NCBI GenBank assembly: GCA_045546875.1
Contig: JAZQDP010000527.1
Coordinates: 1-17,389 of the forward strand
DNA length: 17,389 bases
DNA from: RUG11551 sp045546875
Lineage (GTDB): Bacteria > Planctomycetota > Planctomycetia > Pirellulales > Thermoguttaceae
Direction of reading: 5' to 3'
Shown here: piece by piece, positions 1 through 7,968 of the stretch
Layout: each line of letters opens with the position of its first letter
Numbering within the stretch: position 1 is the stretch's first letter
Made by a program: the position numbers and the translations under genes
The notes under the pieces: model-generated
Databases searched by the model: none
What the model saw: only the letters and a program-made list of their open reading frames with translations
What the model was told of the DNA's origin: nothing

Positions 1-833
1 AACGCTTCTGCGCGAGCGGCAATTGCAAGGTAAATCGTTGCTCGTGGAGAACCTCCATAGTCGATTAAAGTTCGCAGCTTTTTCAAATCGAACTGTTCCG
101 GATTTCGCGTTGCCTGAACAATCGAAAGGATGTAACGTTTAATCTGGTCGTCAATATAAATTGACGTTGCGACCTTTTTCATTGATAAAATGTCAGACTC
201 TGACAGAACTGGACTAATGTCGGGTTCTGTTGCGTCAAGAGCCTGATTGAGAACTAACAACTCCTCGTCAGTTTTCGGATAAGTGATTTTAACTTTAAGC
301 ATAAAACGGTCAACCTGGGCCTCGGGCAGGGGATAGGTGCCTTCCTGTTCGATTGGGTTTTGAGTTGCCATGACCAGGAAAAGATCGTCCAGCTTATAGG
401 TGGCGTCCCCGATTGTTACCTGTTTTTCCTGCATCGCTTCAAGTAAAGCGGATTGCACTTTGGACGGGGCGCGGTTGATTTCGTCTGCCAGAATGAAGTT
501 TGAGAAAATTGGACCTTTGCGCGTCTGAAAATTACCCGTTGAGGGAACGTAGATCATTGTCCCTAACAAGTCGGCAGGAAGAAGGTCTGGTGTAAACTGA
601 ATTCGTTGAAACTTAGTTGCCAGAGCTTGTGCCAAGGCTTTAATTGCCGTCGTTTTTGCCAAACCGGGAACGCCTTCCAAAAGAATGTGCCCGCCTGTGA
701 GCAACCCGATCAGCAGTCGGTCAACCATCATTTTTTGACCAATTAAAACCTTGCCAATTTCTTGACGAAGACGAGTCAGTTTTTCGCCCTCATGTTCAAC
801 CTGGAATTTTATCGCTTGAATGTCGAAACTCAT
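1..833 (-). CDS. MoxR-family AAA+ ATPase (C-terminus cut by window edge)
   Basis: Translating the minus strand from the ATG at 833 gives an unbroken frame of 277 codons to the left edge. The product is a cytoplasmic AAA+ ATPase of the MoxR type, a chaperone-like ATPase that usually acts with VWA-domain partners in assembling metalloenzymes or envelope proteins. Visible motifs: Walker A GVPGLAKT at about residues 54-61, Walker B with ADEINRAPSKVQSALLEAMQ from about 116, the sensor-1 stretch MATQNPIEQEGTYPLPEAQVDRF, and the start of the lid domain (GGSPRATIYLAIAARA) at the cut end. These are near-identical to the family consensus. Family members are usually about 310-350 residues, so some 40-70 are missing. 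No Shine-Dalgarno precedes the ATG (AT-rich leader). The usual partners (DUF58 and VWA proteins) would lie downstream, outside the window, so the client is unknown. Confidence 0.95.
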   Translation of the reverse strand, partial: MSFDIQAIKFQVEHEGEKLTRLRQEIGKVLIGQKMMVDRLLIGLLTGGHILLEGVPGLAKTTAIKALAQALATKFQRIQFTPDLLPADLLGTMIYVPSTGNFQTRKGPIFSNFILADEINRAPSKVQSALLEAMQEKQVTIGDATYKLDDLFLVMATQNPIEQEGTYPLPEAQVDRFMLKVKITYPKTDEELLVLNQALDATEPDISPVLSESDILSMKKVATSIYIDDQIKRYILSIVQATRNPEQFDLKKLRTLIDYGGSPRATIYLAIAARAEA

Positions 834-982
834 AATAAATAAAATAGTAATTGAATTTATAACAAACAATAAAGTTATATTGACTTGTTGGTTGATTGGT
901 GAATATCGGAATGAGTAAAATCCTGATAACTTCACAACTTATTTCTTTAATATCGTTTAAACCGCAATTTGGTTCGTTTTTT

Positions 983-1037
983 TTCTTGATAAATCCTAAA
1001 TTTCTTGTTGAGGGGATAAATATTTGTTTATCAAGAA
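983..1037. repeat. 11-bp inverted repeat in the moxR-araA divergent spacer
   Basis: TTCTTGATAAA at 983-993 and its exact reverse complement TTTATCAAGAA at 1027-1037, with centres 44 bp apart, about four helical turns. It lies in the AT-rich 400-bp spacer between two divergent genes. That is a plausible place for a regulator binding two half-sites, but AT-rich sequence gives such matches by chance fairly often. A smaller inverted pair, GTTTAT/ATAAAC (1026-1042), overlaps the right copy. Confidence 0.35.
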
Positions 1038-1086
1038 TAAACTTGCTATATGCGCAAAAAGATAACAACTTTTGCGTAAAATTGAA

Positions 1087-1115
1087 TTGACTAGTTGTTT
1101 GAGGAGGGGTATAAT
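1087..1115 (+). promoter_or_regulatory. Sigma-70-type promoter for araA
   Basis: TTGACT at 1087-1092, a 17-bp spacer, then a perfect TATAAT at 1110-1115. The expected start is near 1122, giving a leader of about 110 nt before the araA ATG. The rest of the 834-1233 spacer holds no convincing gene. Confidence 0.75.
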
Positions 1116-1155
1116 ATGGAAAGTTTCCACGTAGACGGTTAAAAGACGCTTGATA

Positions 1156-1190
1156 TTGAATTCAAAAGGCAGCGAATTTAATCGAATTTA
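1156..1190 (+). promoter_or_regulatory. Palindrome and 10-bp-spaced direct repeat in the araA leader
   Basis: Downstream of the araA promoter there is a perfect 10-bp palindrome TTGAATTCAA (1156-1165), followed by two copies of CGAATTTA (1173-1180 and 1183-1190) with a period of exactly 10 bp, one helical turn. This arrangement would fit a transcription factor that places two subunits on the same DNA face, below the promoter. No known operator sequence is recognised. The role is inferred only from position and phasing. Confidence 0.3.
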
Positions 1191-1233
1191 CGTTTTTGAC
1201 ATTTTACACTTTTTTAACCAATTGTAATCGTCA

Positions 1234-2739
1234 ATGTCTATTTACGAAAATAATGAAATTTGGTTTGTAACCGGCGCGCAGCTGCTTTATGGCGGCGAAA
1301 CGGTCAAAATTGTCGATTCCCATTCCCAAGCGATTGTCAATGGACTAAATGAGTCAGGACGATTGCCAATGAACATCGTTTATAAAGGAACGGCTAATTC
1401 GGCTGCTGAAGTTTCTGAAGTCTTTGCCAAAGCGAATGTTGACCCGAACTGCGTAGGCGTTATTACGTGGATGCACACCTTTTCCCCTGCAAAGATGTGG
1501 ATTCATGGGTTAAAATCCTATCAAAAGCCTTTGCTGCATTTGCATACGCAATTTAATCGTGAAATTCCGTGGTCTGATATTGACATGGATTACATGAACC
1601 TCAATCAGAGCGCTCATGGTGACCGTGAGTACGGACACATTGTTTCTCGAATGAGGATAAACCGAAAAGTGGTTGTCGGTTTTTGGCAGGATGAGTCAAC
1701 GGCAGCGCAAATTGCATCCTGGATGCGGGTTTGCGCCGCTTGGGCGGATCAGCAGAATTTGAGAATTGTCCGATTTGGCGACAATATGAATAATGTTGCG
1801 GTAACTGACGGGGATAAAGTCGAGGCAGAAAAAGTTCTCGGCTATCATGTGGATTACTATCCCATTGGAGACCTTGTTGCAGTTCAAAACGACATCTCAG
1901 ACGCTCAGATTGTTGATTTGATTGATCAGTATGAATCTCAGTATGAATTGGCGTCGAACGCTCAAAAAGATGGCGCGGACAGAAATCAGGTTTATGAAGC
2001 TGCGCGCGAAGAACTGGCAATTCGTCAATTTTTGGCGGATAAAGGAGCTAAAGCATTTACGACTAATTTTGATGCCCTGCACGGAGTCAATCAGCTTCCA
2101 GGTCTGGCGTCTCAACGGCTTATGGCAGACGGCTTTGGCTTTGGCGCCGAAGGCGACTGGAAGACTGCCGCATTGGTGCGTTTGTTTAAGGTTATGACAA
2201 AAGGACAATCCAACGGTTCTTCGTTTTTGGAAGATTATGTTCTTGACTTTCCCGGCGAGGGGGCGATTTTACAGGCTCACATGCTGGAAGTCTGTCCAAC
2301 AATTGCGTCGAACAGACCTCGTTTGGAGGTTCACCCGTTAGGGATTGGCGGGAAAGCCGACCCGGCACGACTGGTCTTTACCGCTCATCCGGGAATCGGC
2401 GTGGCGGCAACGATTGTTGACATGGGGAATCGGTTCCGTATGATTGTCAACAAAGTGCAAGTTTTAGAACCAAAAGCGCCGTTGCTGAAACTCCCTGTTG
2501 CCAGTGCGTTTTGGAAGCCGGAACCGAATTTGGCTATCGGGGCAGCCAGTTGGATTCTTGCCGGTGGAACGCATCATACAGCCTTCTCTTACGATGTGTC
2601 CATTGACCAGATTGCCGATTATGCTGACATTGCCGATATTGAATTGGTCGTTATTGACGAATCGACAACTATTCCGCAGGTTAAACGCGATTTGACGCTC
2701 AATGATGTTGTATATATGCTCAAAGGCGCTTTGCGATAA
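1234..2739 (+). CDS. araA: L-arabinose isomerase
   Basis: Converts L-arabinose to L-ribulose in the cytoplasm using a divalent metal, normally Mn2+. The 501-residue length equals that of the E. coli enzyme (500), and the frame is complete. The N-terminus (NNEIWFVTGAQLLYGGETV) and the stretch HTQFNREIPWSDIDMDYMNLNQ are hallmark family sequences. The four metal ligands known for E. coli AraA (Glu306, Glu333, His350, His450) have counterparts at Glu306 (in GAEGDWKT), Glu333 (in SFLEDY), His349 (in AHMLEVCP) and His447/448 (in GGTHHTAFS), so the enzyme should be active. The start is the first ATG of the family alignment; no Shine-Dalgarno precedes it. It has its own promoter and terminator. Unusually, no ribulokinase, epimerase, transporter or AraR/AraC regulator is next to it, so the rest of the pathway must be elsewhere. 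Confidence 0.97.
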   Translation: MSIYENNEIWFVTGAQLLYGGETVKIVDSHSQAIVNGLNESGRLPMNIVYKGTANSAAEVSEVFAKANVDPNCVGVITWMHTFSPAKMWIHGLKSYQKPLLHLHTQFNREIPWSDIDMDYMNLNQSAHGDREYGHIVSRMRINRKVVVGFWQDESTAAQIASWMRVCAAWADQQNLRIVRFGDNMNNVAVTDGDKVEAEKVLGYHVDYYPIGDLVAVQNDISDAQIVDLIDQYESQYELASNAQKDGADRNQVYEAAREELAIRQFLADKGAKAFTTNFDALHGVNQLPGLASQRLMADGFGFGAEGDWKTAALVRLFKVMTKGQSNGSSFLEDYVLDFPGEGAILQAHMLEVCPTIASNRPRLEVHPLGIGGKADPARLVFTAHPGIGVAATIVDMGNRFRMIVNKVQVLEPKAPLLKLPVASAFWKPEPNLAIGAASWILAGGTHHTAFSYDVSIDQIADYADIADIELVVIDESTTIPQVKRDLTLNDVVYMLKGALR

Positions 2740-2763
2740 GGCGATTCCTTAATATCTGTGAAT

Positions 2764-2800
2764 AGGGGAACGGGCTTTTTTAGTTCGTTCCCTTTATTTT
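2764..2800 (+). terminator. Rho-independent terminator of araA
   Basis: GGGAACG (2766-2772) pairs with CGTTCCC (2786-2792), extendable outward by a G-T and an A-T pair. The loop is 13 nt and the stem is followed by TTTATTTT. It sits about 25 bp after the araA stop codon. Confidence 0.75.
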
Positions 2801-2832
2801 AAGAATCTTTGCTTGGTTGTTTTTTCCGCTTC

Positions 2833-2860
2833 TTGACAATTTTTCTATAAGAGGTAAAAT
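2833..2860 (+). promoter_or_regulatory. Sigma-70-type promoter for hisD
   Basis: A perfect TTGACA at 2833-2838, a 16-bp spacer, then TAAAAT at 2855-2860, predicting a start near 2867 and a leader of about 66 nt. No His-rich leader peptide, attenuator or T-box is seen in that short leader, so control by histidine attenuation is not supported. Confidence 0.7.
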
Positions 2861-2932
2861 ACCGTTCAATTGGAGATTGAAGGTTTATAATTAAACAATG
2901 ATTTTTAATTGGTTTAGTAATCAGAGATTACG

Positions 2933-4273
2933 ATGAACATTAAATACATCAACAGTAAAGACGGTCAGGCGGCGGAGTTTATGACGCAGCTTCGCAAGAC
3001 GCTTTCCCCGCGCGGGGACGTCGTTTCGGAAGCGGGACGTCAGCGGACGATCGAGATTTTCGGCGAGGCGCTCACGCCTCAGCAGGTTGTCGAGAAGATT
3101 TGCCGCGACGTTGACGCTCGGGGGCTGGACGCCGTTCTGGAATACTCGGAACGAATCGACGGCAAACGCATGACGCCGGAAGAGCTACGCGTTCCGCAGG
3201 AAGAGTTGGACAAGGCACGCGACAGTGTCGAACCGGAGTTTCTGGACGCCGTCCGTAAAATTCGTCAGAACATTGTCGACTTCCAGACGGCGATTCTGCA
3301 CAAAGACGTCCGCGTCGAACGTCCCAACGGCTATTTGATGGAACGGTACTTGCCGCTCAATCGAGTTGGAGTCTGCGTTCCCGGCGGCGCGGCGGCGTAC
3401 CCGTCCAGCGTCCTCATGACAGCTATTCCCGCCCAGTGCGCGGGCGTAAAGGAAATCGCCGTAGTCGCCCCGCCCACGCCCAACGGCTCGTATAATCGCG
3501 ACATGCTGGCGGTTTGCTGCGAACTGGGAATCAAAGAAGTCTACCGCGTCGGCGGCGCTCAGGCGGTTGCCGCTCTGGCGTACGGCGTTGAAGGGCTGCC
3601 GAAAGTCGATAAAATCGTGGGGCCGGGCAACCTGTTTGTCGCCTTGGCAAAACGGTTTGTCTTCGGCGACGTCGCTATTGACTCCATCGCCGGACCGAGC
3701 GAAGTCGTCGTTATTGTAGACGATTCCACCAACCCCAAGTACATTGCCGCTGACCTGATCGCGCAGGCGGAACACGCCCCCGGCGCCAGCATCCTCATCG
3801 GATGGCACAAGCCCACTTTAGACGCGGTTATCGGCGAATTGGACGTCATGCTCGGACAGCTCAGCCGAGGCGACCTGGCTCGGCAATGCCTGGAAGATTT
3901 CGGCGCGCTCATTCTGGCTCAAGACCCGGACGACGCCTGCCAAATCAGCGACGCTATCGCCCCGGAACACCTTCACGTTGCGATTGACAACGCCGAAGAG
4001 CTTCTGCCCAAACTGCACAACGCCGGAGCGATTTTCCTCGGGACGTACACGCCGGTTGCGCTGGGCGACTACTGCGCCGGTCCGTCGCACGTCCTGCCGA
4101 CCAGCGGCACAGCCCGATTCGCCTCCGGTTTGTCCGCCAACGATTTCGTCCGACCCGGCAGCGTAATCCATTTCAATCAGGACGGAATGCGTCAACTCGC
4201 CCCGCTGGTTGAAGTCCTCGCCACAAAAGAAGGACTCACCGGACACAGAGAAAGCGTCCGCGTGAGAATGTGA
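2933..4273 (+). CDS. hisD: Histidinol dehydrogenase
   Basis: Catalyses the last two steps of histidine synthesis, NAD-dependent four-electron oxidation of L-histidinol to L-histidine, as a zinc enzyme in the cytoplasm. The 446 residues match the family (about 430). Visible landmarks: the VPGGAAAYPSSVLM region, the dinucleotide-binding VGGAQAVAALAYG, the signature core IDSIAGPSEV, QAEH carrying two of the zinc ligands (Gln and His), APEHLHV with the catalytic Glu-His pair, GDYCAGPSHVLPTSG with the Asp zinc ligand, and TGHRESVRVR at the C-terminus with the last zinc ligand, His438. It stands alone here with its own promoter, not in a his operon. The gene is conspicuously GC-rich compared with araA directly upstream. 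No clear Shine-Dalgarno is present; the ATG used matches the usual N-terminal length. Confidence 0.97.
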   Translation: MNIKYINSKDGQAAEFMTQLRKTLSPRGDVVSEAGRQRTIEIFGEALTPQQVVEKICRDVDARGLDAVLEYSERIDGKRMTPEELRVPQEELDKARDSVEPEFLDAVRKIRQNIVDFQTAILHKDVRVERPNGYLMERYLPLNRVGVCVPGGAAAYPSSVLMTAIPAQCAGVKEIAVVAPPTPNGSYNRDMLAVCCELGIKEVYRVGGAQAVAALAYGVEGLPKVDKIVGPGNLFVALAKRFVFGDVAIDSIAGPSEVVVIVDDSTNPKYIAADLIAQAEHAPGASILIGWHKPTLDAVIGELDVMLGQLSRGDLARQCLEDFGALILAQDPDDACQISDAIAPEHLHVAIDNAEELLPKLHNAGAIFLGTYTPVALGDYCAGPSHVLPTSGTARFASGLSANDFVRPGSVIHFNQDGMRQLAPLVEVLATKEGLTGHRESVRVRM

Positions 4274-4280
4274 TATTATG

Positions 4281-4342
4281 AGCTTCTAGCTACTAGCTGC
4301 TAGCCACTAGTTTTTAAAGCTAACAGCTAGCGGCTAGAAGCT
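4281..4342. repeat. Large imperfect inverted repeat built of CTAGC units
   Basis: The arms 4281-4305 and 4318-4342 are inverted copies matching at 21 of 25 positions, with a 12-nt loop. Both arms are made of repeated CTAGC/AGCTA units, and the outermost 10 bp (AGCTTCTAGC and GCTAGAAGCT) pair perfectly. It starts 8 bp after the hisD stop, so the transcript would fold into a long hairpin. That could end or protect the hisD mRNA, although no T-run follows. It may equally be a dispersed repeat that merely landed here. Confidence 0.7.
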
Positions 4343-4356
4343 AACAGCTAAAATCC

Positions 4357-4386
4357 TTCTCCCTATTCCCTACTCCCTATTCCCTC
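4357..4386 (+). repeat. Pyrimidine-rich CTCCCTATTCCCTA repeat before the HAD gene
   Basis: A run of near-identical 7-mers of the types CTCCCTA and TTCCCTA, ending 10 bp before the next start codon. Related copies occur at 13639-13658 (reverse orientation on this strand), 14903-14924 (reverse) and 14951-14977 (forward), so this is a dispersed repeat family of the window. Confidence 0.75.
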
Positions 4387-4396
4387 CCACTCAACC

Positions 4397-5260
4397 ATGA
4401 TCCAAATCACTCCCAAACACGAATTTTTTATCGGCATTGACTCTGACGGCTGCGCGTTCGATACGATGGAGCTGAAGCACAAAGAATGTTTTATTCCCAA
4501 TACGATTAGCTACTGGGGCATGCAGGGCGTAAGCAAATACGCTCGAGAAGCGAACGAGTTCGTCAACCTGTACTCAAAAACGCGCGGCTGCAACCGGTTC
4601 CCCGCTCTGCGAGACTCCGTCGTCTGGCTTAACCGCCGCCCGGAAGTGATTGCGCGCGGGATTCATATTGAACTGCCGCAAAGCCTGCTCGACTGGATGG
4701 AACGGGAAAACAAGCTTGGCAACGCCGCCTTGATGGAAGCGGTTCGTCAAACCAACGACCCGGGTCTGAAACGGGCGCTGGAATGGTCTCTGGCGGTTAA
4801 CGACGCCGTTACGAAAATCGTCCATGGCGTCCCGCCGTTCCCGTTCGTGAGAGAATCGCTGGAAAAGCTCAGCGCGCAGGGCGACATCATGGTCGTTTCC
4901 GCCACGCCCAACGAGGCGCTGGAACGCGAATGGGCGGAACACGACATTGCCAAGTACACGGTCGTCATTTGCGGTCAGGAATACGGCACGAAAAAAGAGA
5001 TGCTCGTCAACGCCAACCAGTACGCGCCGAACAAGTCCTTGATGATCGGCGACGCGCCGGGCGACTACAAAGCCGCAAAAGCCAACAACACGCTGTTCTA
5101 TCCGATTAACCCGGGCGCGGAAGAGGCGTCCTGGAAACGCTTCTATGAAGAGGGCGCCGACAAGTTCTTCAACGGAACCTTCGCCGGCAAATACCAGCAA
5201 GCCCTTCTGGCGGAATTCGAGACTTACCTGCCGGAACTCCCGCCATGGAAAGTCGTCTGA
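4397..5260 (+). CDS. HAD-superfamily hydrolase, substrate unknown
   Basis: A 287-residue cytoplasmic protein with the motif set of HAD phosphatases. Motif I is GIDSDGCAFD (nucleophile Asp15, general acid Asp17), motif II is VVSATP with the Ser/Thr at about 168-170, a motif III lysine lies in GTKKEML, and motif IV is MIGDAPGDYKAAKAN, supplying the acidic residues that hold Mg2+. The long, mostly helical segment between motifs I and II (about residues 25-150) is a C1-type cap that would cover the active site and set specificity. No signal peptide is present. The family suggests phosphomonoester hydrolysis; beta-phosphoglucomutase-like or phosphonatase-like chemistry cannot be excluded. The start has no Shine-Dalgarno, being preceded by the pyrimidine-rich repeat. 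Composition is GC-rich like hisD, but the spacer repeats argue against a shared operon. Confidence 0.85.
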   Translation: MIQITPKHEFFIGIDSDGCAFDTMELKHKECFIPNTISYWGMQGVSKYAREANEFVNLYSKTRGCNRFPALRDSVVWLNRRPEVIARGIHIELPQSLLDWMERENKLGNAALMEAVRQTNDPGLKRALEWSLAVNDAVTKIVHGVPPFPFVRESLEKLSAQGDIMVVSATPNEALEREWAEHDIAKYTVVICGQEYGTKKEMLVNANQYAPNKSLMIGDAPGDYKAAKANNTLFYPINPGAEEASWKRFYEEGADKFFNGTFAGKYQQALLAEFETYLPELPPWKVV

Positions 5261-5359
5261 GAAACCCGGATCGCGGGCGGCGAGGCTCCGCAGAACTTCG
5301 CGTGAGTTTTTATCGGGCGCTTACACAACTCGGATATTACAATGTGACATTTTCGGAGT

Positions 5360-5396
5360 GCGAGAGTGAAGCGTTAGCTAAACTCTCGCTTTATTT
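5360..5396 (+). terminator. Possible terminator after the HAD gene
   Basis: GCGAGAGT (5360-5367) pairs with ACTCTCGC (5382-5389) around a 14-nt loop, followed by the T-rich TTTATTTC. It lies 100 bp past the HAD stop codon, in a 237-bp convergent spacer that holds no gene. Confidence 0.5.
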
Positions 5397-5418
5397 CAAA
5401 TTTGAATCGCTCCAACCC

Positions 5419-5492
5419 TCAAGCGTAGCTTGATACAGAAAATTAACCGTCTTGACGGCAAGCCGTCAAGTACGAAAGCGGCGCCTCGCCGC
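5419..5492. repeat. Cluster of three short perfect palindromes
   Basis: Three hairpins in a row between convergent genes: TCAAGC/GCTTGA around GTA (5419-5433), the 9-bp stem CTTGACGGC/GCCGTCAAG around AA (5451-5470), and GCGGCG/CGCCGC around CCT (5478-5492). The last ends 5 bp beyond the ankyrin gene's stop codon, so they may also block read-through from either side. They belong to a family of tiny-loop palindromes found in most spacers of this window. Confidence 0.7.
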
Positions 5493-5497
5493 CTAAT

Positions 5498-7804
5498 TTA
5501 ATTCTCGGCTCCCTGTTTTTTCAGCCAGCGAATTACTTGAAGATTGTTGTCTTTATTGGCGTAAAACAAAACTGTATGTCCGTCTTTGTCTGTCGCGTTG
5601 ACGTCTATTCCCTGCTTGACCAGCCATTGAACGATTTTCAAAAAGCGGCAGTGAGATTCATGATGAAGGACGGTTCTTCCCTCGTCGTCCGTCGCATTGA
5701 CGTCCAGTCCCTGCTTGACCAGCCACTGAACCAGTTCTAAAGAGCCGCTCTGGACGGCGTAAAACAAGGCTGTTCGTTGTTTATTGTCTTTTGCATTCAC
5801 GTCCGCGCCATGCTCCACAAACCACTGAGCCTGTTTCAGATAACCGTTTTCAGCAATATAAAGCAGAGCCGTCTTTCCGTAACAGTTTTTTGCGTTGACA
5901 TTCGCACCATGCTCAACCAGCCATTGAGCCAGATTCATATAACTGTTTTCAGCGGCTAAAAGCAATGCTGTACGTCCCGTTTTGTCTTCTGCGTTGACGT
6001 CTGCGCCCTGCTCTATAAACCACTCAACCAGATTTATATTTTTACTCAGGACGGCAAAATGCAATGCGGTCTTTTCGTCCACGTCTTTTGCTTTAACGTC
6101 CAAGCCCTGACCAGCCAGCCATTGCACCAGTTTCAAATTACCGCTTAGAACGGCAAAATGCAGAAGCGTTGTTTCTGAATCATCTTTAGCGTTGACGTCC
6201 GCCCCATGTTCAATGAGATATTGAACCAGTTTCAAATTTCCTCTCAGAGCGGCGTAATGCAAGGCGGTTTTGTCAAAAATATCTTTAGCACTGACGTCTG
6301 CGCCCTGTTCAACCAGATATTGAACCGTGGCTTGATCATCGTTATAAGCGGCGGACTGTAAAGCCGACCATCCAAAACTGTCTTGGTTATTGACGTCTGC
6401 GCCATGTTCAATGAGATACTTTACCCGTTCCAAAGAACTGCTTTGACAAATGGAATTCACATAGACGCTTTCAGAATCGTCATTTGCATCAGCTTCAGCC
6501 TCGCGGCGTTCCTTCTTAACCAGTAAATTCAAAGCTGTACGTCCATAATAGTCTTTTACGTTGACGTTTGAACCGTTTTTCCACCACCACTCTATCAGCT
6601 TCTGACAATCCTGTTCAGAATAATCGATAAGGGGAGCGTTAAGAACAGACTTCATAAGACTATCGCGGTCTTTGACGTCTGCGCCGCGTTCAATCAGGCG
6701 CACAACCAGCTTCAAATTGCCGCTGCGAGCCGCAGAATACAAGACTGTCGGATTCTCAGAAAAATCTTTTTCGTTAACGTCCAGTCCCTGATTAAGCAGC
6801 CACTCAACCAGTTCCAAATTGCCGCTTCGAGCCGCGTTGTATAATATGGTCAAATTCGAGCCGTCAGTTTCGTAAAGATTCAATCCCTGTTCAATAAGCC
6901 ATTGAACCAACTTCAGATTGCCGCTTCGGGCGGCGTAATGCAAAGCAGACCATTCATCTTCGCCAGCTGCATAGATGTTCGCCCCATGCGAAACCAGCCG
7001 CTTAACCAATTTCAGATCGCCTTTACCAGCCGCATAATGCAAGACCGTCTCCCCCTGTTCGTTAATCGCGTTAACGTTCATGCCGTCCTGAATCAGCCAA
7101 TCAAGCATTTCCAAAGAATCGCTTTGGACGGCAAAACACAAAATGACCCAATCGTCTGACGGATTAAAGTCCAAACCCTGTTTGATCAGCCATTGAACCA
7201 GTTCAATATTGCCGCTTAGAACCGCATCGTACAAGGAGGTACATTCGCTTACATCTGTAACAAAAAGGTCAGCGCCCTGTTTGACAAGATACTCTACAAG
7301 AGCCAGATTTCCGCTTTGCGCGGCAAAATGCAAAACCGTCTGATTTAAGGGGTCGTCTGATGCGTTGACGTTGAGTCCCTGCTTGACCAGAAACTCAACC
7401 AGTTTCAGATTGCCGCTTTGGGCAGCGAAATGCAGCGCTGTACGATTCCATTTGCCAATTGAATAAACGTCTGCGCCGCGGTTCACTAATAATTTAACGC
7501 GATCCAAATCGCCGGTCATCGCGGCATAATGAAGAATCTCATCTCCAAAAATGGACGCGTCAACATCTCCGCTTTGAAACGCCTTTTCAAAACGTTCGAT
7601 TTTACTTTTGCCAAAATAATGTAACGCTATCTCGTCCAGCGACCGCTTGACAGGTTTCTTCGCCGTTTCTTCCGACTGCTCGGCAGTAACATTCCCTTCA
7701 TCTCCATCTGCCGGCGGACTGACGGCGTTGTCAGTCTTGCAACAACCCGCTGCGACAGTTAAAGCTGTCAGGAAAACGACCAGAAAGAATTTACTGCTTG
7801 TCAT
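5498..7804 (-). CDS. Secreted ankyrin-repeat lipoprotein (about 20 repeats)
   Basis: A 768-residue protein starting with a lipoprotein-type signal (hydrophobic 6-19, Cys21 after VAAG), then an acidic, Pro/Ala-rich linker to about residue 55. The rest is ankyrin repeats: about 20 ends of the type WLVKQGLDVNA or YLIEHGADVNAKD can be counted, each preceded by TALHFAAQSGNLKLV-like helices, with spacing near 33 residues. One irregular stretch around LNAPLIDYSEQDCQKLIEWWWKNG and a charged insertion (KKERREAEADANDD) interrupt the array about midway. Ankyrin arrays bind proteins; no enzymatic domain is attached, so an extracytoplasmic scaffold or inhibitor role is inferred. The final repeat ends at the stop codon. 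The gene is transcribed alone, convergent with the HAD gene and divergent from the nucleotidyltransferase operon. No Shine-Dalgarno is seen at the ATG. Confidence 0.92.
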   Translation of the reverse strand: MTSSKFFLVVFLTALTVAAGCCKTDNAVSPPADGDEGNVTAEQSEETAKKPVKRSLDEIALHYFGKSKIERFEKAFQSGDVDASIFGDEILHYAAMTGDLDRVKLLVNRGADVYSIGKWNRTALHFAAQSGNLKLVEFLVKQGLNVNASDDPLNQTVLHFAAQSGNLALVEYLVKQGADLFVTDVSECTSLYDAVLSGNIELVQWLIKQGLDFNPSDDWVILCFAVQSDSLEMLDWLIQDGMNVNAINEQGETVLHYAAGKGDLKLVKRLVSHGANIYAAGEDEWSALHYAARSGNLKLVQWLIEQGLNLYETDGSNLTILYNAARSGNLELVEWLLNQGLDVNEKDFSENPTVLYSAARSGNLKLVVRLIERGADVKDRDSLMKSVLNAPLIDYSEQDCQKLIEWWWKNGSNVNVKDYYGRTALNLLVKKERREAEADANDDSESVYVNSICQSSSLERVKYLIEHGADVNNQDSFGWSALQSAAYNDDQATVQYLVEQGADVSAKDIFDKTALHYAALRGNLKLVQYLIEHGADVNAKDDSETTLLHFAVLSGNLKLVQWLAGQGLDVKAKDVDEKTALHFAVLSKNINLVEWFIEQGADVNAEDKTGRTALLLAAENSYMNLAQWLVEHGANVNAKNCYGKTALLYIAENGYLKQAQWFVEHGADVNAKDNKQRTALFYAVQSGSLELVQWLVKQGLDVNATDDEGRTVLHHESHCRFLKIVQWLVKQGIDVNATDKDGHTVLFYANKDNNLQVIRWLKKQGAEN

Positions 7805-7853
7805 TGCGAATTAGGGGATAAACGTTACTCAATTAGAATTCAATTCTATAAAT

Positions 7854-7862
7854 ATTATAGCA
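7854..7862 (-). promoter_or_regulatory. Extended -10 promoter for the ankyrin gene
   Basis: Read on the minus strand: TGCTATAAT, a perfect TATAAT with the TG-N extension, 50 bp before the ankyrin start codon. No good -35 hexamer lies 16-18 bp upstream, which is typical of extended -10 promoters. Confidence 0.6.
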
Positions 7863-7968
7863 CAATTCCAGATTATTGGGAATATAGGAGAGATAAATAC
7901 ATTATCCACAGGGTGCGTTCAAAATTGGAGAGCGCCGAAAAAAGGAAAAGGAGACATAACCTCTCCGG

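Noticed and set aside
796..1090. Two overlapping small frames in the moxR-araA spacer
   Set aside because: AT-rich, no ribosome site, and one overlaps the start of the MoxR gene; the region fits promoter DNA better.
2861..2932. Histidine attenuator or T-box before hisD
   Set aside because: The leader is short, without a His-codon run, terminator hairpin or T-box core sequence.
3185..4246. Long minus-strand frames opposite hisD
   Set aside because: hisD is complete with all active-site residues; these are compositional shadows.
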